This document shows, piece by piece, positions 1 through 12,053 of a DNA stretch of 64,000 nucleotides (the first letter of the stretch is position 1; each line of letters opens with the position of its first letter). The stretch comes from Isoetes taiwanensis (lineage: Eukaryota > Streptophyta > Lycopodiopsida > Isoetales > Isoetaceae): assembly GCA_021234155.1 (NCBI GenBank), contig JAJEKV010000048.1:1145873-1209872 (forward strand), in the 5' to 3' direction. Made by a program: the position numbers and the translations under genes. Below the pieces are notes generated by a model, which searched no databases, was not told where the DNA came from, and was given only the letters and a program-made list of their open reading frames with translations.

Positions 1-28
1 GGTCTCCCCACATGAAAATGCTGAGAGC

Positions 29-282
29 AGTATAAATTTATACCGAAATTTTTTAAAAAGGAAGTCACGGTATAAATTTATACCATGAGATCTCTTGAAA
101 AACATTTCCTTTTAAATTCAATACATTATCTTGAAAAACATTTCCTTATAAATTCAATAACACAAGAAATTTCTTGTAAACGGAATTTTATTTATGGTTA
201 TAACTTGACCTTTCATGGATATAACATGATTTTTGCCTGGCTAAAACATGGCAGATGCTTTTGACGGTATAAATTTATACCG
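29..282. repeat. Left cluster of GGTATAAATTTATACC palindromes
   Basis: Three copies of the self-complementary 16-mer GGTATAAATTTATACC lie at 29-44 (first base A instead of G), 69-84 and 266-281. The third is extended to an 18-bp palindrome by flanking C and G. The first two start 40 bp apart, the same spacing as the right-hand pair at 2855 and 2895. What they do is unknown. They could be subterminal motifs of a DNA transposon or binding sites for a dimeric protein. Confidence 0.85.
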
Positions 283-284
283 AG

Positions 285-2850
285 GCTAGGAAAACTGTGT
301 GTTGGGAAAGCTTTAGGGTTGTGATAATCGAATGATTTAGGTGTTTTATTGGTGCGGCATCAGTTTCTTAGTGATGCAGAAGGTTTGTTTCTTAGTCTGA
401 AGAAGCTTTGAAGAAGATTTTTTTGTTTTTTTTTAGGGTTTTAATCGGCCCAGCATCTTCGGGTCCAAGTTTTTCTCGGATGTGGAATAGGTTTTCACAC
501 AACGAATGGGTTCTCACCGTTGGTTGTTTGGTTTCCACGATTGGGTTGGAAGCAACCCAAAGAGGCTACTAATTGCGGTGATTGCATAAGCAACAACGGA
601 GTAGATTGTGGCTACTTGAAGAAGAAGACCGCCAAAGGCTTTGTGTGCATCCGCAAATCCAGAATATCACCTTTGGAACTTGTCCAGGTGAGAACAATGT
701 TTATTTGCGTTGCCCAAACTCGTTTTGCTTGGATTGGTTTAGGCGTCCCGACCGTGACAAAAGTGCAAACAATAGGATGAAAAATGGGGACGTAGTTTCC
801 ATGATCATGAAAGATATGGATGGTTTTTAAATGCGGGATGGCGTTAAGAACGTGTTGGAAAGCTGATATGATGTGAAGTGACATAATTTTTAAAGCTGGT
901 CCCCGGACTTCAAACAATCTCAAAGCATGCAGATCCGAAAGTACAAAATATGGCCAGTGCACAGGTAATCTAGGTAATCTCAGTTTGTAAGTCTTTAAAT
1001 TATTTATGGTCAACAGAAAACTTCTGTAGACTTATTTAAGCATTCAATTTGTCTATGGCTCCACAGTGCAGAACTCCAAGATAGCATGTGCAGAACTCCA
1101 AGATAGCATGTGCAGAACTCCAAGATGGCATTGGAATTTCCATACTAGAAGTAAGCAAGTTAACAGCTGGATTCCAAAGCAAATCATGTTTGATGCAATA
1201 TTATTCACATGTTAGTTATAGAGGAGGCCAATAGATTGACACAACAGGAAGGCAATCACCTTTTTCAAAGATGTTGGAAGCATGTGGGCAAAAGACGGAG
1301 ATCATGGAGGATGGAGGATGGAAGATGTATTTGTTTAGATTCGTTATTCCTCATTGTGATTTGAAATTGTAACTTATGCAAATTATCAGTTGCAAAGCAA
1401 AAGAACACCGCCACTTGAATAGTTGTAAGCACCACGATGTCCTCAGGTTACTCATCGGTATAGAGTTCTACTTCCGCTATGGAGAGTGATTCAAGCCCAT
1501 ATCTCCTTATGCAAGAAGAGTTGAATTTTTTATCTTTGGTGTTTGGAGCTTAAAGCAGTTATAAAAGGAAATCAATACATCAGCAAGCATACCTTGAACT
1601 CATCCAAAGGACATAAGTTATCATGAGTGCAGCAACCTGGGAGCAGCTGGATTATTTCTGCTGCGTTTGCAAGGTCAAATATTTTCAACTTCTATTCAAT
1701 GCTTGAGTTATTGCAACTTGCGTAGTCAATGTGGATCCAGAATTATTGCAAGCTCCACCTATATTTAGTACTATAGTTGGAGCATCAAAATCTGGAGTGA
1801 TCTAACACTATATTTTTATTGACAACTTATCCTTCGTAACTACGGCAAGCCTTGCCACAATTATTAAACTTAGGGTGTCATTATGCATTCTTCTTATATA
1901 CCATCGGTTCACTTTGTCTCTGAGCGGAAGCTCATAAATAGTGGGAATGAAATCATGCTTCTGAATTCAAGAAGTTTGATAGGACAACAGGTTACCATGG
2001 GATATGCTTAACTGCTTGGATGGAATATTCAACTACGGATGTTCTCAACTCCTCAGTAGAAATTTATAGCCCATTGCCTCAATGAGATAAAATTGCACCG
2101 TTGTTCTGTAAAGATGGAGATTAAACATTGTGGGCCATGAATAGGTACAAAATTCTTTGGCACGATTACAAAGCGAGCACATGAAAGAAATGAGGAACAC
2201 CTGCAAATGCAATGAAACTTAAATTATTCGATTAGAATCAATGGAAAAAATGTACATAGTGTCTATGATGGAACCATAGATCTTATTGCTAGCACAAAGT
2301 TGCGTAATTGCCTGATGGGTATCTACCACTTCCCCTGCAATTTGTACTTTTACCAAAACATGCTACGTCTAGTTAATTTATAAGACTTTGTTAGAATTTC
2401 TTCCTTCATATTCCAGAGTTCTTCACATATCTTCTCAAAGGTTGGACGTTTAGAAGCTTTTTTATGCCAACAGTGGTGAATCAAGCTATCAAGTCTTCTT
2501 GGAATAAAAACGACAGAAGATTTAATAGGATTCTTCCATTGTAGTTTCTTGGTAAGCTCTTTTTGTCGTCACAAGCTCCAAAAAGTGCTAAATACAATGT
2601 CGGCTAATTGTTAAGGTCAAGCTTGGACGAGGCAACTCTAGTTTTTGACATCAAGACATTGTGACTTGGACGTCTATTATTACAATTTATGGTCAATACA
2701 ATTTATGGTCAATACAAGCAGGTTGAAGTACTTCAAATTATCAAACAAATGCATACAGAAGGAATGCATACAGAAGAACGATGCTGGAGAGATCAAGGAA
2801 AACAAAATCTCAAGGTGATGAGAGTCTTGTGGACTGGGTGGACCCACCAC
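285..2850. other. Interval between palindrome clusters, no recognisable gene
   Basis: A 2.6-kb AT-rich stretch flanked by the two palindrome clusters. Short ORFs on both strands (about 520-1013) resemble no family I know. A good splice-donor-like site follows an open stretch near 690, so a decayed exon is possible but unsupported. No transposase motif was seen. It could be the body of a non-autonomous element bounded by the palindromes. Confidence 0.4.
1066..1131 (+). repeat. 22-bp tandem repeat, three copies
   Basis: Unit GTGCAGAACTCCAAGATAGC plus AT occurs at 1066-1087, 1088-1109 and 1110-1131. The first two are identical and the third has one change near its end. Confidence 0.95.
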
Positions 2851-2854
2851 CTGT

Positions 2855-2911
2855 GGTATAAATTTATACCGACGGGTTTTCATTTCAACCTGTCGGTATA
2901 AATTTATACCG
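2855..2911. repeat. Right pair of GGTATAAATTTATACC palindromes
   Basis: Two perfect copies at 2855-2870 and 2895-2910 start exactly 40 bp apart. The second is extended to CGG...CCG (2894-2911). They mirror the left pair in spacing, with unrelated 24-bp spacers. Confidence 0.9.
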
Positions 2912-3509
2912 GCCAGACTGACTATTTCTTACTTGAAACATTCTCTCGCAAATTGGCCGTGACATGCCCCGTTATTTAAAGACCTTATCTGAGATAGTGC
3001 TATGTAACAACTTTTGGTAACACTATTTAATATGAATACTTACTTGAATGCTTTCTTCTCTGTTAAAAGTTTAAAGAATTTATTTCTGCTAAACGATGTG
3101 TTCTGCTACCGTGAGAGTATTCATGCACGCTTTGCAACACAACCTACTTCAATTGCATGTATTTTGGCAATGGAAATTCTAAGGCTCCCGTAAAATTCTG
3201 CTTGACCCCCCTAAATGGCTTCCTTTTTTTTTTGGTCCTATGCTTTTAGAGTATTTTTCTTCAAAAGTGTTGTTTTCATGACGGCGTTGCAAAAATCATA
3301 TCCAAAAAACTTGAATGCCTCTATTTTTTTGCTCTTTTTAAAAATTTCTAATTTTTTTGAGGGAATCTTTCAAACGCACTTCTTAAATAAGTGCGTTTCA
3401 TTTTAAACCTTGTTATATCTTAAAGGCCGTAAAGTTATCATATAACAGTTAGTTAAATATAATATTATTGGAAGCAATATATCCAATACTGCTATAATAA
3501 AGTTAATAT
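2912..3509. other. AT-rich intergenic DNA with one hairpin
   Basis: No coding signal was recognised. A perfect 10-bp stem (AAACGCACTT / AAGTGCGTTT, 7-nt loop) lies at 3372-3398 in an otherwise T-rich tract. Confidence 0.5.
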
Positions 3510-4790
3510 GAAAATATTACCTTAAGGTAATTAATGTAATTGCATGCAGGGAAGTCCAGCAGGGATCATGCAGGGGTCCAAGATAATGCTTATTTAAGAC
3601 ATTAACTAAAACCATCTGTCCAAGGGAGAAGTATCCCAGCAGATGCTAGCTGACATGCAACAGTTGGTAGAGGATATCTTCTAGCAGCAAGAAGGCGGCA
3701 GAAGAGTATAGCAGACAAGCACTGCATCGGCTGAAACGTTGCATCGACAATTGCAAGAAGCTTGCTCCAAGGTGGGCTGGACCATTCAGGGTAACCAAAA
3801 GAGTAGGTAACCAATCCTATAAGTTGGACCTGCCAGCACACTTGAAGATCCATAGAGTTTTCCACTTAAGTCTCCTAAAGAGGCACACTCCTAATCCAGA
3901 GGAAGTATTGGAGACACCGGTGTTACTGGAAATGATGGACGATCACCTTGAGATTGTTCCAGAGGTTCTCCAATACCTAGTGAAAGGGACACTTACCTGT
4001 GGAAGACGCTACGTGGGTACTATAATCAGATTTGGAGAAGCTGTACCCCCAATTCATGGAGCAATGCAAGGGTCGGCTTGTCACCGAAGTAGTCGACACC
4101 GAACCGATAGGTGAGCATGAGGTAGACTAAAAAGTCTACTTCCGTCCCACAGAAGTAGACGAACTTGAGAGATAAGAGGTCATTCAGGCATGCATTGATA
4201 GGAAAGCACCTCTAGTCAATGCCTACTATGGGGAGGGCGCCATCCTTCATACCAAAGGCAACTAAAGGTGTAGGCATGAGTTATCATCTTAGGCATGATA
4301 GGGTGCTGTCTCCACGGCCACGATGGAAGAAGCGTCCTCTTCCTATGCCGGGAGATTATTAGTCTTGCGTCAATGTAGTTAAATTAATTGTAATTAAATG
4401 GGTGGTTCCCTAATAACCATTCTTATAATAAATAAATGTGTATTGACGTAGTGCTGCACCCGGCAGGTCAATAGAATGATCTAAGGGGCATGAAGGTCGC
4501 ACTGCGAAGACTTGCAACACATAATTTTTTTGTCATAATGTGTTGCAAGGAGACCAAATGGACCTTAAATTATAGAATTTTGAAACTGTGTTAATGATAA
4601 GTGTGCAAAGCATAAAATTTTGTGAATATTAAATGATAATGTAAGGGTTGAGAGATCACCTTACTATAGTATGTTATGGAACAAGTGATATAATTATAAA
4701 ATTTAAACTTAAATATTACCTTGGGGTAATTGTGTTCTAAAATTGCATGCATGGAATATGTAGCAGGGTTCATGCAGGTTCCAAGATGGG
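3510..4790 (+). repeat. Direct repeat bracketing the integrase remnant
   Basis: About 80 bp at 3515-3590 recurs at about 4708-4785. Both carry AATATTACCTT, then GGTAATT, then ATTGCATGCA, then a GCAGGG/TCATGCAGG stretch ending in TCCAAGAT. They are roughly three-quarters identical by eye. They bracket the integrase fragment, so they may be an internal repeat of the retroelement or the trace of a duplication. Confidence 0.6.
3600..4114 (+). pseudogene. Ty3/gypsy integrase C-terminal fragment
   Basis: The frame open from about 3678 to 4112 reads through a stretch containing KLAPRWAGPFRVTKRVG, then YKLDLPAHLKIHRVFHLSLL. This is the typical end of a Ty3/gypsy polyprotein: the GPF/Y-like segment after the integrase core, followed by the HxVFHxSLLK motif. 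Reverse transcriptase, RNase H and the integrase catalytic core are absent, so this is a 5'-truncated relic. It lies 0.7 kb upstream of a long terminal repeat in the same orientation, and both probably belong to one element. The reading frame breaks upstream of about 3680. Function would have been integration of retrotransposon cDNA; this copy cannot be active. Confidence 0.88.
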
Positions 4791-4835
4791 GAGACGCGTG
4801 ATGCTGAGGACAGCATCAATTCAAGGTGGGGAGAT
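4115..4835 (+). mobile_element. Internal non-coding 3' part of the gypsy element
   Basis: The stretch between the integrase end and the LTR has no long ORF. It ends with the purine-rich run GGTGGGGAGA immediately before the LTR start at 4836, which fits a polypurine tract. Confidence 0.55.
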
Positions 4836-6366
4836 TGTGACGTTCCAGCATAATATACGATCTGAATACGTATATTATACTGCCACGTCACACGTACATG
4901 TCACCACGACAAGTACTTGAGAGCCGTAAAGAGTTGCGCCTAGGGGGCAACCTCGTATGTGCACATGTATATTAAACATATGCAATTAAACCCCTTTTTC
5001 AAGTGGCAATATCCCATTTGGTCCCCTCTAACCTAACCCTAAAAGTTCATGTATAAAGAACAAAAAGGGGAAACCCTAAACTTTTCCTTTTTTCGCATTT
5101 TGGCTTCCCTGAGCTATTCCGACCAAGGCAAGCTGCCATTCTGCATTGCCAGGTGCCGTTGAGCCGCCTTTGCACATTAGATTTATCAGGAGCAGCTGTC
5201 TTCAGCAAGAATGAAGGCAGGGACGCGATTCGGGGAGCTGGAGCAAGCCAAGGATCAGGTAACCTGCGATTCTGTTGTGCAAGGCCGGCTCTTAGCCCGG
5301 CAATGAGCTAGGATAGTATGTTAGGTCAGTCTTATCAGCCTTGTAGATCCTAAGATCACTAGCCGTAACAAAAGAACCTAACCATGTATGTTTAGGTAAG
5401 ATAAGAGTATTTCAGTGCTTGATGATGATGATGTTCCATTCTATGCCCTCCTGTGTATGTGGGAAGGAAGGTAGAGACCCTGAAGCCTTCAGTAGTAGAT
5501 GATCCTAGATAACCTCATTAATTCCCAATTAACGTGGCATGTGCATAAGAGCCCACCTGGCTGTGAGTGGCGGGACTAGACCGGCAGATAAGGGGGACTT
5601 GTCCTATTGCAGATTGATCCCTCTGGTGTGTAAAGCCTATCAGGGATCTTAGCAGGCTAGGCCTGATAGTTTGCCACTGCGTGTGGGCAAGGCATGGGCT
5701 CGACACCTCTGGGGTGATGCTGCACCTTCCATGGGGTTGAAGTCGTAGACGGGCAGTGGCCCTCTAGCCGCCTGTGATGGGCATGCATGCCTCTGGAGGG
5801 AGTGATCTCCTCCTGCCAAATCGGGACTGGGGAGATGCAACCCAAGAGTAGCCCCCTTGGCTATGCACCCGACAGGCTATGGTCGAGTCCCAAGACTTAT
5901 CAGCCTATTCTGCAAAGTATGCACAGGAGGGGCGGATGGAGTGGACTACCCAACGGCCATGTTTTTATGCCAGTCCAATCCATTTGCCATGAATTCTGTC
6001 TGTATTGACTTCAGGAGACCCAAGCCGTCAGTTGATCCCCCATGAATCTGAGCCTTGGGTAGGATTCCCCTTATGTTAATGTTACTGATATTGTTGTTAC
6101 ATATGTTATGTTATGGTGAGCCACCCTTCGAGGTGGATATGTATGTTATTTGATGCTATGTGCTCATGTTTGATGTGCTTCCGCAGCTAGGTAGGTCCCG
6201 AGGGAGACGGGATGAATGACACGTCCATTCTTCCCCATTAGATTCTTGATTGTTAGCAAGGATCTAATGTTAGCTGGACGGCCTCATGTCAGCCAAGGCG
6301 TTGGCAGGAGGGATGAACTCCGGTTTTGTACGATGGGAGCATCGTATATGAGCAGGGGACGTCACA
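4836..6366 (+). mobile_element. Ty3/gypsy 3' long terminal repeat
   Basis: The segment begins TGTGACGTTCC and ends GGGACGTCACA, an 11-bp terminal inverted repeat with one mismatch and the canonical TG...CA ends. A purine-rich tract lies just upstream and an integrase tail of the same orientation 0.7 kb further up. A TATAAAG box at 5052-5058 would place a transcription start in the first fifth of the LTR. The length, 1531 bp, is long but within the range of plant gypsy LTRs. No second LTR is present in the window, so the target-site duplication cannot be tested. Short ORFs inside it are not credible genes. Confidence 0.75.
5052..5058 (+). promoter_or_regulatory. TATA box inside the LTR
   Basis: TATAAAG, 216 bp into the LTR, is the likely core promoter of the retroelement's own transcript. 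Confidence 0.45.
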
Positions 6367-6654
6367 TCCACCTCATCACCATGTCACAGAAGCTTTTTGA
6401 CTAGGAAAAAATTGTTTGCTACTTTCTTGCCACATCATCAACCTATTAGTGCCATGTCATCACACTTGTTGCCACATCAACAACTGCTTTTGCCACATCA
6501 CCATTTATACCCTAAGAAATGAAAGTTTTCATCCAAAAATTCCTTTTCCATCAGATAGAGCACAAAAAAAGAAGTGATTTGGCCTTTTGAAAATTTCAAA
6601 TTGATCTTGTTTTGACCTCCAAAATTCATTTATTGAAAAGGTGCCTAAAAGAAA

Positions 6655-7250
6655 AACAATGGCCTATCTACCCCACCCATCTAGTCATCTATCCCATCCA
6701 ATTCCCCTCTGCCATGTAGCAAGTCCGAGCATGTGGGCTGGCAACTGGCCATATCCGACGTGGACCTCTATGTATGTATGCAATCAATAGTTTTCGAATG
6801 GATTCATATTTATAGCCTGGGATTCTTCTACTATTTTGGCCTATGAGATATATCCTCCGAAACTCAAGAACCCTAAAAACAAAGCAGGCCAAGATTTGGC
6901 CTTTATATTGGGCAAGCTAATCATAGCGTAGAGGCCTAGAATTATTCATAATCATGCTAAGAAACAACCACAAAAAACAAATAAAAATACACGGATTTGG
7001 CAAGATTGAACTAAAACAAAGGACTTTTCAAACGGAGCTTTTTTATCAAAGATGAAATTGAAGGCTACAACATGAAGATCACTCTAGCACCTTGGTACTG
7101 GTCGGAATGATCATTTAAGCTCTGATTTGCTCTATTTGCTTGAAGAAATTTGCATTCTTGTAGAAAAATTGTGAAAATATTTCTGTTTTGTGCCATTGAT
7201 CTCATGCCCAAGACTACAGAGCTTGGCAGAGCCTACAGACCACTCCATCT
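6655..7250 (+). repeat. Dispersed repeat, copy 1
   Basis: This stretch matches 17870-18475 in the same order. Both share CCTATCTACCCC, TCATCCCATCCAAT-like text, a GCCATGT segment, a G-rich CTGG/GGCCA segment, and a 3' block with CCCAAGAC..ACAGAGCTTGG. It has no open frame common to both copies. It is probably a non-autonomous retroposon or transposon family. Confidence 0.7.
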
Positions 7251-9004
7251 TGCAAATCTGAATGTATGTGATTTTGCACAAAGATTGGTTGCCTTAAACA
7301 ACCTGGAGGTTCTTACCATGTATAATTCATCGAGGTTGATCCAAGTGCCAGGTTTAGGATTCACACGGAATGATCTTGGAAGAGACCTTTTGCCGGGGGG
7401 GGGGGACCACCAAGAAGATAGGGAAGGGTGGAGGGATCCTCTTTTAAATACAACACTAATATTAAACATAAAAATAATAATAATTAATTTAAATAGGTAT
7501 AGATTAAAGGAAAAAACTATAAAATACACTTATGTTTCGACAAATTTTACCACATACCCATGAGTTTTGATAATTTCCTGGTATGCCCTTAGTCAAAATA
7601 CAAAGTATTGTGTCTTTTTTAAAATTATTCAAATGCCCTTAAGATTTACATTAATGAAAACTAGAACTTGAGATTTGCTTCAAATTTCAAATGCTTCAAA
7701 ATTTACCATATACCCTTAGGCCCTGCATGTGAGTGAACTATGACCTTGCATTCGTCACCACTTCTTAACTCCTATAAATTTTCTTTCTTGATTTTATTTG
7801 ACTACAATAAGTGGTTATTGTAAATTGGATCGAATTATTGCTTTCAACAAGAGGATCATTGCAAATCGCTAGGAGAAATTGATGGGCTGAGACCAAATCA
7901 ATGGACCAGAAATTAATTTGGTGTCTTGCCTTCCTTTAAGGTACCGAGAATAGAAATAGGCGTCTTTGCTAAAAAGGGGGAATGAATATCTGCGACAGAA
8001 GGATATTCCAGGAAATACGAAAGACTAGAGGGCATTAGGTGAAACTTAAAATTGTACAAAGGCATATATGTTGACCAAGAGCATCTCAATAATTTATTTA
8101 AACTCAGGGATATGTTGTGAAATTCGTCAAAACATAAGGGTATTTTGTAGTTTTTCCCTAGATTAAATTAATCAAAAATAAGTTAAATTAATTATTAGAT
8201 TAGATTGCCACAATAGCACGTGTGGTTGTATGTATTTAATGTAGTATAGATGATTATATAATTTTATTGAATAAGTTTGAACACATAGTTGAATGATATA
8301 TTGAAATGAATATTTTCTACGAGAGTTCAATGCGTTAAACAAGCACATACCTCGCAAAAGTGGCTATATTAAGATTCTTGTATCTTGTAAGAGCAGACTG
8401 CCAAATTCTTTATGAGAATATTTTCAAACTCTATATAGAAGGAATCCTCCTAATTTGTCATCTCAAAAAGCATATCCTCTTTTTCTGAATCCAATCACTT
8501 GTCATTAAACCATATTTCAAGCTTGATTCCAAGGAAACAATGAAAGCATTATGCAAGACCAGAGTTGACTTGTACCATTATCTTTAGCCAAAAAGAGAGT
8601 ATATATTACCAAGCTGTAGGCAAATGTGAATTTACAATTTGATGATATGAAGATTCTTTAGCATACGAAGGTAAAAGAGATAGATTTGCATTCTGAGGCA
8701 CGATACATAATAATGAGACTGAAAATCAAGATAATGAAGCATCTTGTAAGAGCGAGTCCAATTGATGCAAAATAATACGAAAAATCTAATCCAGTTGAAT
8801 ATTATAAGAGATATCAACGTGAGTAATTAAGAGGGTCAATAGTGGCTATCACAATCCATGGTGCCACTCTTTACATAGTTGGTTTAGTGTCTACCAGTAT
8901 CCAGTATCCACATCGTTGGTCAACCTAGTGCCTACTGGCCAATTAGATCATATAAATATGTAATAAAAATGTCAAATTTCCTTATCAAGTTCTTTGCTTT
9001 CTTA
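7251..9004. other. AT-rich intergenic DNA
   Basis: No recognisable gene. An 11-base G run sits at 7395-7405. The short ORFs around 7150-7563 lie partly in the dispersed repeat and resemble nothing known. Confidence 0.5.
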
Positions 9005-10170
9005 TTTTTTTTTTTTTTTTTCTGAAGGTACGAGTTTTATTTTTATATTATATAGATAAAGAAGTACAATCTTTGATGTTAGTAGAGAATTACTACAGAG
9101 TAATCTCAACATCTTCATTACTAACAAAAAACTTATTATGGATTACTCTTGAAGCTGATACACTTGAAGTTCTCACGAATCTTCCCACATGGTGACCAAA
9201 TAGTACCTGATGATGCTAAGGACAAGCCCTGAAAGGCCCCTGAAGATTCATATCATCTGACAGAACCACATAAGTCCTCTATAATGATGAAAAGTGCAAG
9301 AAAAATGTAAAGCTCCATATCTGTAAAGCTGCAGCAAGATAATATGAAACCCAAGAAGCTCTCACTCAAACATATCAGTATTTGAGCATAACCAACCAAG
9401 CATATCAGTATTTGTGAAGATTATGAGGTTCTTGGCATAAAATACCAAAGCCAATTAAGAATCAGTAATCTCTCAAGCATATCAGTACTTGAGAGTTCTT
9501 GGCATAAAATACCAAAGCACATCAAGAATTGGCAACCACTCAAGCGTAGCAGTATTTGAGATCGGAACCGAGTGCTAAAAGGAAAACAATCCACTTGCTA
9601 GCCACTTTTCAGCCTGTATCCTTGCATTTTCCATTTAAAATCCAGCAAATATGAAGACCCACATGCAAGTACTGCTATAGAAAGAGTTATCTGACCATCC
9701 AATGCACAATTTGAACCCTTCTGCTAGAAAGAAGGAGTAGGAAAAGGAAATAGCCAAATGTGAAAGAACCTGGATGATAAGAAAATAAAGATGCAAGAAA
9801 CTGAAACTGCACCACTTGATAGATCTGCCGGCAAATATTTCCTCCATCTTATAGGCATCCACGCCATTTCGATGTGTTCTTGCCTCAGAAAGATCCACCG
9901 CTCAAGATAGAAACATACTGCTTCACAGAGCAGAAGAGTAAAATGCCACGTTAGTGGCTTATCAGCAAGCATCTATGAAGAACTGCCTGATGTAGCTTCA
10001 AATTTCTGACACTAAGAAACTCCAAGTTTCCTCCGCCAAAGTGGCCGATTCCTAGCTAGCACTACGAATCAGTTTTGAGGAGATCAAGGGAACAGTGATA
10101 GTGCTGGAGATGGAGGGTAGAGGTGGCTCTCTGCCTCAAGAACCGCCCTAGCCGTTGCCGCTGTCGCCTG
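9005..10170 (-). mobile_element. Poly(A)-tailed retroposon, copy A
   Basis: Read on the minus strand this segment ends in a run of 17 A (T run at 9005-9021) preceded by a TACCTTC block, as seen at 3' ends of plant LINE-like elements. Near its other end it has CACGTTAGTGGCTTATCAGC, then a GC-rich CCGCCCTAGCCG block. The same landmarks recur in copy B (10412-11480). Minus-strand ORFs in both share a KPLTW peptide. No reverse transcriptase motif was seen, so this is a truncated or non-autonomous element. Confidence 0.55.
9365..9560. repeat. Degenerate tandem repeat around CATATCAGTA
   Basis: The motif CATATCAGTATTTGAG (with variants) occurs four times, and TTCTTGGCATAAAATACCAA twice. The layout is about two and a half units of roughly 70-90 bp inside retroposon copy A. 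Confidence 0.75.
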
Positions 10171-10411
10171 TGCCAAGAAAAGCCATCAGAAAGAAATTGT
10201 TATTTTTTGCTTTCTTATCATGAAGGTCACAAGCTTCGTCACATCATTCTGTATGCAAAGCAATTACCATACGCTCTGCATGCGTAATGCTTTTAAGTTA
10301 CATGAACCACCTTGATGTAATCTTCTAACAAACATTGTATAGCCTTTCATTCCATATTCCACAAGAACATTCTGAATCGGAAGCTTACTAAAGACTTTTA
10401 CTACACACCAA

Positions 10412-11480
10412 TTTTTTTTTTTTTTTTTTTTTTTTGAAGGTAAGAAGTTATTGTATTGATCAGATAGGAAAAATTACAGTACAATAGATCCCTCATGGAT
10501 CAGATATAGTTTACGTACAAATGATCCCTTCTGGATCAGAATATGTCTGTAACTAAAGTACACATGAGCCTCTCTCAACCTCTTCTTCTGTCTAACCAGT
10601 ACTACAGTATTAACATCTTCCCAATTAAACAGAATACTATAGGAGCCAAATGCCCATTTTCCACAAGCTACAAACAGATCTTGAATGCTCCAAGAAAACC
10701 TCTTGCAGAAATAGAAATGAAGAGAAAAGGGATGTGGAGTAACCTGAACAATCTCCCGCACTGCTCAGAGAAGCAAATATGCTTCAAACTATGAACAAAT
10801 TCAACAGCTTTATAACCAAATGAGATATTAAAGTAAGATGCTGCATTGTCGGGATGCTCCAGTCAGCCAACCTGTATAGGCTAGACACACAGCCCAGCCA
10901 CCAGAACTCTCCCTAATTCTGGCTCATGATACCTGGTCTTGATATGGAAGCGTCTTCCTGGACACACTCAAATCCCTAGCTCGGCAATCTCAAATAATCT
11001 AACATCCTGTTTTAAAACTGTAAATTTAAGATCAAGAATTTACTCTGCTCCTTTCAAGAAAACATCCCTAGATAAACCAAATGGATAGAAGATCCAACTA
11101 AAAAGACTGCCAAACAGACCCAAAACTGCTCTCTTTATGAATTCGGCTTCAATTCTGCTCCACCTTATAGACTTTGCGCCCTTTCGGTGTGATTTGCTTA
11201 ACCAATCATCATTCTTAAAAAGATTGAGAGCAGAATACCACGTTAGTGGCTTACCAGGCCAAATCCACAAGACCGCCTTGAAGCTGCTTCAGAATCAAAT
11301 CAGCAATTTCTTTGAAGAAGAAAATCTTCTGGCACATCGGCAAACCCCACTAGCACCGGATCGTAGTATCTGGTTTGCAAGAGGGTCTGCAGCAGTACCG
11401 GAAAGAGAGGATAGGAGGGCGGCCTCCTTCCCCTGTTGCCGCCCTAGCCGCAGGCGGAGCGGCAACAGGGGATAGTATTG
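10412..11480 (-). mobile_element. Poly(A)-tailed retroposon, copy B
   Basis: A 24-base T run (10412-10435) is followed by GAAGGTA, as in copy A. At the far end it has CCACGTTAGTGGCTTACCAG and a GC-rich block with CCGCCCTAGCCG (about 11440-11455). The middle differs strongly from copy A. A minus-strand ORF at 11040-11270 shares the KPLTW peptide with copy A. It lies in the same orientation as copy A, about 240 bp away. Confidence 0.55.
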
Positions 11481-12053
11481 TAGAAGAAGCCACGCGAGAA
11501 TATAGCTCAGTGCCAAGATAAAATTGAATTGAATTGAGAGAAAAGCTTAATGCCTCCTATTCCCATTCACATTCGAGGGTTGTGTTTGTCCCATCGAAAC
11601 ATCTGAAGGAATGAATGCTACTCTCTTCAACCTTTCAAACATAGCGTGGTGGAACAAAAGCCATGGACTGACCCCGTCGTCTTTACTCCGTAGGAACTAT
11701 GAGATCGCCCCTAGGTTGAGATGCCGGAGGTAGCACCTAGGGGCCATAGACCGACCATAGAACCGAATTCATTGAGAAGGCAAAATTCCTATAACTCCCA
11801 ATACTATTTTCGATATTTACAGTGATCCTACCATTGCCCCACGAAGAGGTTGCTTGCTTGGTCACGCCACATGAGGTTAAGGGCCCTACAATCTCAATCG
11901 TCAAACGCCAAGGGCCTTGCAATCCGAGCCGTTAAATTGGCATCTCAAGCATCATATTCTAACAACACGCCTCCATCAAACCCAAAAATGACATTTGTTA
12001 TCTCTCCATTGGTCCTTTTAGCAAAAACAGGATAGCCTATTGTTCACCATTCC
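11481..12053 (+). other. Upstream region of the peptidase gene
   Basis: Non-coding. It probably holds the promoter and 5' leader of the CtpA-like gene. I could not pick out a convincing TATA box. Confidence 0.4.

Noticed and set aside
5518-6404. Several ORFs of about 60-70 codons
   Set aside because: All lie inside the LTR, overlap each other on both strands and have no known domain.
7395-7405. G-quadruplex-type regulatory element in the G run
   Set aside because: It is a single 11-base G run without the further G tracts normally needed for an intramolecular quadruplex, and no gene is nearby.
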